Assembly: GCA_947471745.1 (NCBI GenBank)
Contig: CANJKZ010001023.1
Coordinates: 1,433,501 to 1,497,500, forward strand
Length of the DNA stretch: 64,000 nucleotides
Origin: Closterium sp. Naga37s-1
Taxonomy: Eukaryota > Streptophyta > Zygnematophyceae > Desmidiales > Closteriaceae
Direction of reading: 5' to 3'
A program made the translations under genes and the position numbers. This document shows, in pieces, positions 54,626-64,000 of this stretch (within the stretch, counting starts at the first letter, position 1; every line of letters begins with the position of its first letter). The notes under the pieces were generated by a model that saw nothing but the letters and a program-made list of their open reading frames with translations, did not search any database and had not been told where the DNA came from.

Positions 54626-55210
54626 AGGCCTCTCAACACTCTTATTTCTCCGACTCGCTCGCTGCCAGTGGGACGAGCTGTGGTAGCATGCAGGCAACGC
54701 GGCTGCACACTCAAGGCCACAGTACCCCTCACCCCACCTGACCTGCAGCAGCAGAGGTGTTGAGTTGAGTCGTTGTGGAAGGAGGTGCTTCTGGCAACCT
54801 GCTGCTCATGCAGCTCCGGCCTTTGACCGAACCTGCCGCTTTTGTGTGGCAGGCATTTGTTCTATGCCAGTGTGGATGGTAATGAATTTAATTACATCAT
54901 TGATCATTCATTGCACAAAGCCCCAAAAGGCACTCTCAGTCAGCAGTAGTACTGTAGCTTTGATTCAGAGGGGCACGGTGCGCTGCAGTGATGTTCTTGG
55001 TTTTGGAGTAGCAGGGCAGAAAGCAAAGATAGACACTCCTTTGCCCTCCGTGCATTGTACTATCAACCACCACATCAAAGCTGCTCCCAGGACCAGTTGC
55101 TGCTACAGCACCACCAGCAGGCCAAAGCTGCTCCCCTAGCTCAGTGATTGAGTTGGGTGGGTGCTGACCGACTCAAAGATAGGTAGGTAGGTAAGCACGT
55201 AGGTACACTT
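54626..55210. other. Intergenic region after the radical SAM gene; no gene recognised
   Basis: Includes a likely 3' UTR or flank (GGTAATGAATTTAATTACATC near 54890). No protein or RNA gene recognised. Confidence 0.5.
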
Positions 55211-55214
55211 GATC

Positions 55215-55870
55215 ACTATCAACCACTCGGTCAAAGAGTACATTTTAACAGCAGTGCCAGCAGCTCCTCTCCTCTTTCTGTGGTCAACATGGGTGAGTAC
55301 TTGGTGGTCCGTAGGTAGGAGGCAGATAGGGTAAGTAGTGTGTAGTGTAGGTGCTCTTTACCATCATTACTCAGTCATGGAGTACATTTTAACGAGCGGT
55401 ATTCTTCTGAACAGCAGTGCCAGCAGCGGCAGAAACCCCTTCGCCATTTCACCCCACCACAGCGCCGGTTTACTCACCCGCCCTGCCGCTGCCAAAGCTA
55501 ATCCGAACCAGAAACTGACCAATACCAGCGCTCCACATGCCAAGGCTAACGACTGCTGCTGGTCCGGCAACCACCCCCGCTCCCGACAGGTTCGGAGCAA
55601 ACCTACAGGTCCGGTGATGAGAATTGCGGAAACCAGACCAGGGTTGTAACTGAGCGAAGTGGCGGCGAAAAACACGTGCGAAACGGCGTCGATAAGCGGG
55701 ATCGCAACGGCGATAGCCGCGCCGAGCGGCTGTCGCGGCCCCGTCGAAATCGCCATAGTAGTCAACAGCCACGTGTGCACGAGATTCACGAGGAAGAAGA
55801 ACGGAGCGTCGGCGGGACACAGCGCGATCTCCGCGCGGTACAATCCCAGCCGAGCGCAGACGTCAGACCT
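55215..55870 (-). pseudogene. Multi-helix membrane protein fragment, HXXEE-like, 5'-truncated by copia
   Basis: Minus-strand codons from about 55865 to the stop at 55367: ADAPFFFLVNLVHTWLLTTM, AIAVAIPLIDAVSHVFFAAT, SLSYNPGLVSAILITGPVGL, ALACGALVLVSFWFGLALA. Four hydrophobic helices and the YNPGL motif resemble the C-terminal part of HXXEE-domain proteins, but the defining HxxEE helix is absent. Its 5' side meets the copia fragment. A decayed copy of its 3' end (GAGTACATTTTAAC, AGCAGTGCCAGCAGC) lies at 55230-55260. Function unknown. Confidence 0.4.
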
Positions 55871-56667
55871 TACTCGTGCGTCCAGTCCTACTGTCACACG
55901 TCTTCTAGCTACTGCTGTCACCGACCCTTCCTTTGAGTCTACTGCTGCGTCTGCCCTAGTTGCTGAGCTTGTTGACTTTGCTGCCGCCTGTCGTCTCGAC
56001 TACGCCGCTAGTCTAGTTGCTGAGTCTGAGTCTGTCTGTCCTCCGTCCGTCGGGGGTGAGTGTGCTCTTGGCACGGACGTCCTTGAGGACATGCAGGAGG
56101 ACTTTGAGTGTTTTGCAGCTGCTTTACCTCATCTCGTATCCATGCTGATTGCACCTGAGGGAGACCCAGATGCACCAGACATCCCGACCCCGCGCTCTTA
56201 CACAGAGGCGATAGAGGGTCCCTACTCCTCTCAGTGGCAGACAGCCATAGACGCAGAGATGGCTTCCTGGAAGTCCACAGGCACCTACGTCGACGAGTTT
56301 CCCCCACCTGGGGCGAACATCGTCAGTGGCATGTGGATTTTCAGGGTGAAGCGGCCGCCAGGTTCTCCGCCTGTCTTCAAGGCGCGTTACGTTGCACGAG
56401 GCTTCAGTCAGCGACAGGGAGTTGACTTCTTCCAGACCTTCTCCCCTACCCCGAAGATGACCACTCTTCGGGTGCTACTGCACGTCGCCGCTCAGCGTGA
56501 CTACGAGATTCACTCTCTTGACTTCAGCATTGCTTTCCTACAGGGCAGCCTGCACGAGGAGATCTGGCTGCGCCGCCCACCTGGCTTCACTGGGTCGTTT
56601 CCTGCAGGTACCCAGTGGAGCCTCCGGCGGCCAGTCTACGGTCTCCGCCAGGCGCCTCGTGTTATAG
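55866..56667 (+). mobile_element. Copia (Ty1) pol fragment, reverse transcriptase N-terminal half
   Basis: In-frame plus-strand code: YTEAIEGPYSSQWQTAIDAE (start of the copia RT region), then GMWIFRVKRPPGSPPVFKAR, YVARGFSQRQGVDFFQTFSP, IHSLDFSIAFLQGSLHEEIW (first catalytic Asp) and VYGLRQAPR, where the homology stops abruptly before the YVDD box. No LTRs border it, so it is a bare internal fragment, 5' and 3' truncated. The reading frame is intact over 260 codons, suggesting a recent origin. It truncates the neighbouring membrane-protein gene. Confidence 0.9.
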
Positions 56668-57785
56668 TCACAATAGCCTTGAATGTGCCTAAAACGAAAG
56701 ATAGAGTGCACAGACGGATTTCTGCACAGCGGCTTCAAACGTTGATAGCGTTCTGCTCACAGCTGCAAATGACTTGATTCAAATTGGATCTGGAGCGTCT
56801 TGACGTCGCCTACAATAAGCAATTTAGATTGCACGATTTCATAAAGAATTGACGACACAGCGTTGGTTTGAACGAACGGTACTATGGCAGCCACTATAGT
56901 CTTAGAACACTAGATAGGAAGAGTTACGAGTTGGGAATGACTCCCAGCTCCTACAAACCCCAAGAGCCGAGGTACAGTGATGTGGAACAGTGCCACACTA
57001 TCCCCAACCACGAAGGGTCTCGAAACTACCCTTCACTAGGGCCTACACCAAGTGAAATGTTACACTACACATGTTGCCGGCTAGCCGTTTGCTACTACTG
57101 CCGGTCAGTCTGGTTTCGCTGTCGTCGGGTCGTCTACTTTGGAATGAAGAATCGAACGCGGCTAGGGTCCTGACTGCTGCTGCTCGAAGCTCTGGTTAAT
57201 TTACAAGGACGGCTACCGTAACAGGACGTGCTGTAGCGGCAGGAGAATAGGAGCGGATGCTTCGAGAAACGAGGATACTTTTGGCAATGCGGCGGCTGAA
57301 GAGGAAGCAAAAGCGAGGAAGCAACAGCCTGCGCCGCGGCGGCCGATGGCTGGACGGAGGAGCTCTGGAGCGTGACAGGTCGCCCTGCTGACAGCCTCTA
57401 GGCCCAGTGTGTTGGCGCGCAGGAGCTTGCAATTGGTCCTGACCTTCGCATGTGCTCCTAGGGGACAGAATGGTCTTGGAAAGCTTGTCTGTGCTCTTGA
57501 AGACTCGAGAGGATCATGACGTGATCGCCAGAGTGCGAAGTGGCGAGAGGCTCGAGTAGCGAGGAGTCTGACAAGAGGGAATGTAGGAGGCGGGAGAACT
57601 CGAAAGCTGGCTCGCAGAGTTGAGTTGGTAACCAGGTAGCATCAGCTCGTAACATTCCCACATACATAGTAACAGAAAACGGTTTTCTTGAAGGCCTTTT
57701 GACGTTTGAAATCAGTAATGAAGCCTACTGTTGTGCAGCCACATGAACGATTTATTAGAGTAACTAATAAAAGAATACAGTGTTT
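56668..57785. other. Intergenic; no gene recognised
   Basis: Mixed-composition sequence between the copia fragment and the GCP stop. ORFs of 60-100 codons on both strands show no protein-like conservation that I recognise. Confidence 0.45.
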
Positions 57786-60700
57786 TCATCCGTAGAAGCG
57801 GTTGTAATTCAGCTGCTGCAGAAGGTCCCGTATGCTCGACGGCAGCTTCTCTGCTTGGTTGCGAGCCACCTGCATACCATGCGATCAGGAAACGTACACA
57901 CGCGAGGAACCACTTTTGCAAATTCTCTGTAGTGATGTGTATGTTGTTGTGTGACGACGGTAGCACCTCTAATGGAATAAAAGGGAACAACATTGTTAGC
58001 CATGGCTAGAGATTAACCAAGGAGACAAGGTAGGTACGGTAGATGCACAGCTTTCTCAGGTAGCTACCTATTTGTGATAACCATGCCAATGTAACCAAGA
58101 TCTCCAAATGACATCCACAGCACTGAAAGCCTTACATGCGCCAATGCAATGCCGCCTTGTTCTCCGAGCAATCTCACTTCGAAGGTTGAATGGCCGACAC
58201 GCCAGCATGACCCACCTATGATGTCTGACATCAGCATGGCATACCTGCAGGATGGCTGACACGTCAGCATGGAAGAAATCTCCCAGCTGCTGAATCTCCG
58301 CATTGATTGCCGCCTCCTCCGCAGCCGCCCTGCCACTTCTCTCCTCCCTTGCTCCCCCCTTGCTGTTCTCCTCCCTTCCTCCCCCCCTGCTGCTGCTGGC
58401 CGCAGGCATGTATATGGGAGTGCTGCTGCTAGCTGTGTGTGTGCGCATTGGAGTGCTGCTGAAAGCACTAGGCATGGTGGCGAATGCGGTGGCGGAAGGG
58501 GTGGGTGATGGCATGGAGTGTGGGCGCTGCAGTGAGCGGCGGGAGTGGTAAAGCGCGCACAAGAGAAGGGTCTTGCTGGAGAGAGAAACTATCAGGCCCG
58601 TGATGGCCTTGCCCTGATGTGAGGGGCATAGTGGGTGGGGAGGGGGAAGGAAGATGTTCGGATGGGAGGGGAGTGGTAGAGTGCGCAGAAGAGAAGCGTC
58701 TTGCAGGACAGAGAGACTGTCAGGCCCGTGATGGCCTTGCCCTGGTGAGTGGTTGGGGTGGGGTGGGTGGTAGGAGGGGGAACGACGTGCATACAGGTGG
58801 GGTGGTGGGAGGGGAAGGACGGTGCGCAGAAGAGAAGGGTCTTGCTGGACAGAGAACCTATCAGGCCTGTGATGGCCCTGCCCTGATTCGAGGAGCATAG
58901 TGGGTGGGGAGGGGGAAGGAAGATGTGCGGATGGGAGGGGAGGGAAGACGTGCAGAAGAGAAGGGTCTAGCTGGACAGAGAAACTATCAGGCCCGTGATG
59001 GCCTTGCCCTGATGAATGGTTGGGGTGGATAGTTGGAGGGGTGAGGAAGATGTGAGGACAGCATGGGGTGGAGGGAGGGGAAAGAAGGTGAGCAGAACAC
59101 ACGCACGTTGCTCGACAGAGAGACTATCCAGCCAGTTATGGTTTGAAGCACATTGCCATGGAACACGGGAGGGGTGGATGGTTGCATGGGGAATGGAGAC
59201 GTGGAGAAGAGAAGCTGAGACGACGTTTGAGAGGTCTGAACGGTGAGGCCAAGGGCGAGAAGAGAGGAGGAGGAGGATGCAGACTGCGAGGAATGCAGCA
59301 ACTCAGTGCGAGTGAAAATTCCACCTTTTTAAAGCCCCTCTCCAGTCTAAGAGTAATTACAGTCAATTCAACTACAACTTCAAATGGCGCTTCAGTCCAC
59401 CTCAAGTGCGAATGAGGATGCCACACAGTACTATGGCGTCGACTGATGGTGATGGCTTGCTACCTGCAATATTGTTAGATCCAAGTGATGCTGGGAGACT
59501 GTTGTCCTGTCAGAATCGATTGCCACAACATGTGGGTAGTTCATCCCCAGTTTGATTTAGCTGCTAAGTATGACTCGACTAAAAATCCGATTGCCACAGC
59601 GTATAGGTGGTTCATCCACAGCTTACCTGTTGAAGCGTCTTAACAGTTAACTCAAAAGCCACCCAGTTGATGCATGCGAAATACAAGCTTCTTGCCATAG
59701 CGGACCATAGGGTTTCGAGTTTTGAGTTTCTACAATGGTCGTAACCAGCACAGCGGATGATAGGGATAAGGAGGAGGAGAGCAACGGAAGTGCAGCAGGA
59801 GAGCTTATGACGTGGACTGACTGACCATGTTGGTGGAGTTAACGAGGAAGCATCCCTCAAGGATGGAGTGCAGGTAGTGGTGGTGTGCATGCACCACTGC
59901 TGCCACGGATGCTGCTCTGCCCATGGCCGCCTGTAGCTCGTGCCATGCTGCTGTCACTGCCTGGGAAGGGAGAGGAGAGGGAGGGGAATGTGAGGAACGG
60001 GAGACGGGACTTTGGAGTTGACTCAACACCCAACCCCGGATGCTGCTCTGCCCATGGCCGCCTGTAGCTCGTGCCATGCTGCTGTCACCGCCAGGGAGGA
60101 AAGGGGGACGGGAGTGTGATGAAAGGAGGGGAAGAGAATGTGATGAGGGGGAAGAGAGTGTGATGCGACTGAGTGAAGAATGGAGCACAGAAGAATGGGA
60201 TGGCGGAGGGAGAAGTGAGTGGCTTCGAGATGGAAATTGAAGGATTGGGGAAGAGAGGGAGAGAGGGTGGTATGCAAGAAATGAGGAAGGAATGGATGGC
60301 ATGCAAGGAATGCTGCATGTGCTGCATGTGATGAACGTGGTGCATGTGGTGCATGTGGTGCATGTGGTGCATGTGGTGCATGTGGTGCATGTGGTGCATG
60401 TGGTGCATGTGGTGCATGTGGTGCATGTGGCGTGTTGCATGCACTGTCCACGCACATTGGCCATGAGGAAGGAGTGGATGGCGTGCAGGGCGTGTTGCAT
60501 CTGCTGCACCATCAGCAGCTCCCTCTGCGCCGCCATGGGCATGACACGGAAGCACCGCCGCTCCTGCCATGCAATGCCACAGGACACAGGGGGGAGGGGG
60601 CGATAAACAAAGGACAACTTTTGAGTCGAGTCAAAAGCCACCATGGGCATACCACGGAAGCACCGCAGGCGCCGCTCTTGCCATGCGATAGGGCACAGCA

Positions 60701-63700
60701 CAGGGGCGTGGGAGTGCTTCCAGTGGCTTGGTGCATGAGAGAAAGGGGCGGGAGAGGTTGGATTGGAACGGCGCATGAGACCAAACAGTGGGAGAGGTTG
60801 GCGAGTGCAGGGCGAGTGCAGGGCGAGTGCAGGGCGACTGCAGGAGGCGGTTATGAAGCGGACACTAGTTGGCATATGATGCTTGCAACTGCATGATTAC
60901 CCTACCCCTTCGCCTCTCCCGTGATTGTTGACAAAGAGGCACGCAGCTGAAAGTATCAGGTTTTACTTAAAGCCTTTGAATGAACCCCCCCGCTCTGCCA
61001 CTGCCTCCCACGCATGCAGCATGTCCATTGCACAACACTCTCAATCCCGCCTTTATCCCCCCACCACTCAGATCAGATTTCCGGCAACCCCCCACGCATG
61101 AGCGCCCTGTCTCTCACCTGCAGCATGCGTGATTTGGTGGCGGTGAGAGCCGTCTTGGCGAGAGAGAGCTTGGAGAAGAAAGAGAAGAGCTGATGGGAGG
61201 AGAGGATGGGGGAGCAGCGAGAGCAGGAGAGGGGTGGAGGAGAGAAAGTGGGGTATGAGGGGAAAGAAGTCCGACAGAAGCCTTGGCAGAGTGGGTAAAG
61301 CTTGAGAAAGATAACGAAAGAGATGATGCAGGAGAGTGAGACATGCGCCATGAGGTGGTGTGGTGGCGGTCAAAGGCTGGGTATGTAAGGAAGAAGTCGA
61401 AGCTTTTAAGGGGGAGGAAGTTGAAGCTGAGTGCATGTGTAACCAGCTGCTGGCTAGTGGCAGCCAAGCCAAGCATAGTGTGTGCATAGCTCTCGTGCTT
61501 CTGTTGCATTCATGGGAGGATCCCTTTTACTGCATTCCTGGTTGCATGCATTCATCTGTTGCAAGCTGAGTGAGGGTCACTTCTGAGAGCTCGAACAGAT
61601 GCTTACAGTCCACACACACACACACGCACCTGGTTTTGAGACGTCTCAGAATTCATCTGTTCCACGCTGAGTGAGGATCAGTTTTAATAGCTCCAACAGG
61701 TGCTTACAGTCCACACACACACCTGGTTGTACTTGGCGCATGCTGCAGGGCGCATGAGGAAGTCTAGAGGCCACTCCAGCTGCCAGGCGGGCAGGCAGGG
61801 GGGCGGAGGGAGGGAGGGAGGGTGGAGCGGATTGCATTAAGAAGCTTGAAAAGCCGTTCCAGTAAAGCTGGGGAAGGCTTTTGAGGCGCCTCAACAGTTG
61901 AGAAGCTTGAAAGGCCGTTCCAGTAAAGCTGGGGAAGGGTGAGTGAGAAAGTCGAGAAACGGACAAGGCAGGATGGATGGAAGGAGAGAAGTTGTGCATG
62001 AAGCCGTGTGCGTGAGAGAGTTGGCGGATGCCGTGCGTGTGCTGATGCTGATGATGAAGAATCAAACATCTGGTTGCTTGCACCCCATGCGCACAGCTGC
62101 ATGAGAGAGGGTTCTTCATTGGTATGTCAGCGCTACCAGTGAAGAGAAAAACATCTGTTACTCTCTCATGTCAGCACAGCACTACCAGTGAAGAGAAAAG
62201 CTTGTGTTACTCTCTCATGTCAGCTCTGCCAATGAAGAGAAAACTCTCTAGTGAATGAAGGACATATGACAGACGGTAGAGGAACATACATACATCCAGT
62301 AAGGTTAAACACATACAATACAGCACAGACAGAGGACACACACACACGCACATGGCGAGAAGGTGACGGCACAGGTGGGATGGATGAAAGCACATGATTG
62401 CAAGTGCGCACCTGCTGCCACCCACTCTCTACTTTCCTGGAAGGCGGTAGAACCCACTTGTATAAAGCAATGACTCTCTCCTTTTAAAGCGTCTCAAAGG
62501 CAAACAACACAAGTTCCCTGAGCTGCCCCCCAGACAACAAGAAAAAGGCCAAACAAAACCTTAAAAAAAGAGGGGGTGGGGGGGTTGGGGGGGGGGGTGC
62601 GTAAGCAGTATCAATGAACCAGGCAGCCAGTGTGAGCCTAGCCTATAAGCACTAAAGAGTACAAGCACTAACCTCAGGCTTCATGTGGATTCTTTCCAGC
62701 AGCTCCATCATTGCTGTCACCCGAACCTGCATCGCCGAACCACCTCCGCTCCCCGAACCTCCAGGCCTGGGCATGGTTGTTGAGGCCTTGACACCTGACG
62801 CGCCACCAGCCCCGGCACGACCCATAGGTCCGGCAAGCAAAAAGGGTCCAGTAGGTCCGGCGAAAGGTTTGGATGACACCGAGGCTGGAGGTATGGCGTG
62901 GGGTACAGGTCCGGCATGGGCAGTGAACCTGGCGGGAGTTGCAGGTTCGGCCGTGCTAGTAGGTTGGGAGCCGAACGGCTTGGCATAGGCAGAAAGCGCG
63001 GCAGAAGGCGCGGCAGAAGGCGCGGCAGAAGGCGCGGCAACGGAAGTGGTGTAAGGAAGAAAGGAATTTGATGGTGTGGCAGGTGCTAGATCAATGGTTG
63101 GGGTGGTGGAGGGTGAGGGTGAGTGGAGGAGAGAGTGTGTGTTTGTGGAAGTGGGGGAGTTAGAGGGTTTGTTGTGTAGAGTGACAGTGATTGTATTGAA
63201 GGGTGGAGGAGAGGTGTGGCCATGTGCTGCTGTAGCGAGGAAACCCTGTAGGCAGCAAAGGGAGGGAGGAGGGGGGGAAGAGAGGGAGCAGGAGGAGCAG
63301 GTCGGAGGGAGGGTTGAAGGTGAGATGGGCGGAGGAAATAGAGAGGAGGTCGTGAGGGGGCGACTGGGATGGGTTGTGACGAGGCGAAGCCGTAGGTAGA
63401 CGGAGGGAGGAAGGGAAGGAGGAAGAGAGAGAGGGACAGATGCTTTCGCATGGAGCAGGACATAAGGCTTGCTTCGAAGCAGAAGCTGCGAGAGAGAGAG
63501 CACGAGACGTTGGATGACGGAGGAAGGAGAACGAGATACGGCAGAACTCATGTAATTGCAGCCATCGCGGCTTCTTGGACAGGCTGGTGGGTCGACTGAA
63601 GCTCGTGGGCTTCCTGACAGAGGACCTGATGGTCGGCACGGCACGCACCACTCACAGCAGGTGAGCTTGCATCAATGCATGGGGGTCTGTCCGTGGGGGC

Positions 63701-64000
63701 GCGAGAGGGACGCGAGTCAAGGGGGGCTGGTGGGTCTACTGAACCATCCATTCATGTATGTACAGTCATGTTAATCACGTGTGCTCACACACCATCCATG
63801 CGCAACCATCACCCAAGCCATTCATCTCGTAAGGCACTCACGTCCGCGTATACACCATCCATGTGCATGATGGCTTGTCTACCTGCCTGCCACTCCTCAT
63901 CACGCCACTCACGTCCATGAGTTGCTGCAGTGACTCGCTGCTGTGTGCCAGCAGCACGTTGCTGCGTTCCGTGTCCACCCAAAACACACCTACATTCACA
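57786..64000 (-). CDS. Gamma-tubulin complex component (GCP), C-terminal part
   Basis: Helps form gamma-tubulin rings that nucleate microtubules. Exons, 5' to 3': 63913 to beyond 64000 (VFWVDTERSNVLLAHSSES), about 62672-63250, 61723-61779 (LEWPLDFLMRPAACAKYNQ), 61118-61189 (LFSFFSKLSLAKTALTATKS), 60456-60563 (QRELLMVQQMQHALHAIHSF), 59826-59960 (TAAWHELQAAMGRA and HAHHHYLHSILEGCFL), 58245-58613, 57786-57869 (ending LLQQLNYNRFYG). All from 61779 down join in phase 0. The W-P-L...KYN-LF.FL..L.LA..AL order, the H.YL..I...CFL block and the L.YN.FY end are the GCP C-terminal domain. Which GCP (2-6) is unclear. Exon 62672-63250 carries a long Pro/Ala/Ser-rich insertion and its link to the next exon is uncertain; exons between 63251 and 63912 were not resolved. 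Confidence 0.85.
58690..59160 (-). repeat. Four acceptor-side copies of the penultimate GCP exon
   Basis: The exon starting CAG|GGCAAGGCCATCACGGGCC (58613) is preceded by copies of its acceptor and first 50 bases ending at about 58742, 58884, 59012 and 59150, spaced 128-142 bp. The first three are nearly identical; the farthest is decayed (codons TITGWIVSLSSN). Confidence 0.85.
60318..60432. repeat. 9-bp minisatellite CATGTGGTG
   Basis: Twelve almost perfect 9-bp units immediately downstream (minus strand) of the donor of the exon ending at 60456. Reads as His-Val-Val or Met-His-His; not coding. Confidence 0.95.
60617..60637. repeat. Palindrome with TCGA core: TTTTGAGTCGAGTCAAAA
   Basis: In a GCP intron. 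The right arm has AGTC where CTC is expected, otherwise it matches the family. Confidence 0.7.
61634..61650. repeat. Palindrome with ACGT core: TTTTGAGACGTCTCAGA
   Basis: GCP intron, next to a CA microsatellite. Core identical to the 20632-20677 member. Confidence 0.85.
61879..61898. repeat. Palindrome with GCGC core: CTTTTGAGGCGCCTCAACAG
   Basis: GCP intron. It separates two direct repeats of AGAAGCTTGAAAGCCGTTCC and CAGTAAAGCTGGGGAAGG (about 61840 and 61901), so it lies at the junction of a local duplication. Confidence 0.85.
62568..62602. repeat. G-run tract, quadruplex-prone
   Basis: AGAGGGGGTGGGGGGG then TTGGGGGGGGGGG within about 30 bp, four or more G-runs with short loops, on the plus strand (template for the GCP gene). 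Confidence 0.8.

Larger units (their letters stand above)
60035..60690 (-). repeat. Acceptor-side copies of two GCP exons
   Basis: 60035-60095 repeats the start of exon 59826-59960 (codons for AVTAAWHELQAAMGRAAS), almost identical to the original. 60645-60690 repeats the start of exon 60456-60563 (minus-strand RRL/CFRGMPMVA). Both lie upstream in transcription. Confidence 0.75.

Noticed and set aside
60292-60606. His-Val-Val-rich ORF on the plus strand and Met-His-His ORF on the minus strand
   Set aside because: 9-bp CATGTGGTG minisatellite next to a GCP splice donor.

Overview
The window is eukaryotic nuclear DNA. It has intron-rich genes with GT/AG splice sites, LTR and LINE retroelements, and very abundant mini- and microsatellites. 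The gene set suggests a green-lineage (streptophyte) genome, perhaps a charophyte alga or early land plant. It includes a plant-type protein disulfide isomerase, a guanylate-binding protein with a signal peptide and a C-terminal membrane segment, and copia-type LTRs followed by the plant-style primer-binding site TGGTATCAGAG. The species assignment is inference only.

Layout. 1-3396 is a six-frames-open TGTGCA/TGTCTG satellite. 3446-9158 (minus) is the first eight exons of a PDI gene that continues off the left edge through the satellite. 13205-15212 (minus) is a two-exon METTL21-type lysine methyltransferase; its 3' flank holds decayed copies of its own last exon, one split by a 2.1 kb copia-type TRIM element (10816-12951, TSD CCTGC). 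15657-24911 (minus) is a nine-exon guanylate-binding-protein-like GTPase. 25-47.6 kb is repeat-rich: minisatellites, LTR fragments, a decayed DNA-transposon transposase (about 34.2-38.3 kb) and a LINE whose ORF1/endonuclease part (43.6-47.6 kb) and reverse-transcriptase part (32.2-33.4 kb) lie on the same strand about 10 kb apart. 47961-54108 (plus) is a ten-exon radical SAM gene with one apparent 2-bp frameshift. About 55.2-55.9 kb (minus) is a membrane-protein fragment truncated by a copia pol fragment (55.87-56.67 kb). 57786-64000 (minus) is the C-terminal part of a gamma-tubulin complex component that runs off the right edge. I rebuilt the exons by hand, and their phases join in frame except where stated.

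The strongest unexplained signal is shared by all five well-supported genes. Short tandem duplications repeatedly straddle exon-intron junctions and leave decayed half-exon copies that often keep the AG acceptor or GT donor. Acceptor-side copies lie upstream of the intact exon and donor-side copies downstream. In several places such a copy has grown into a true minisatellite, so arrays of 5' splice sites or of C-terminal codons are seen. Other notable signals are a recurrent TTTTGAGNCGNCTCAAAA palindrome whose core varies in a compensated way, a 112-bp-arm hairpin made from an inverted duplication of coding-like sequence, a pair of 56-bp PDI exons that phase makes mutually exclusive, and a 28-bp PDI micro-exon with a CSFC active site.

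The housekeeping genes do not form an evident pathway: ER folding, protein methylation, membrane GTPase, radical SAM chemistry and microtubule nucleation.
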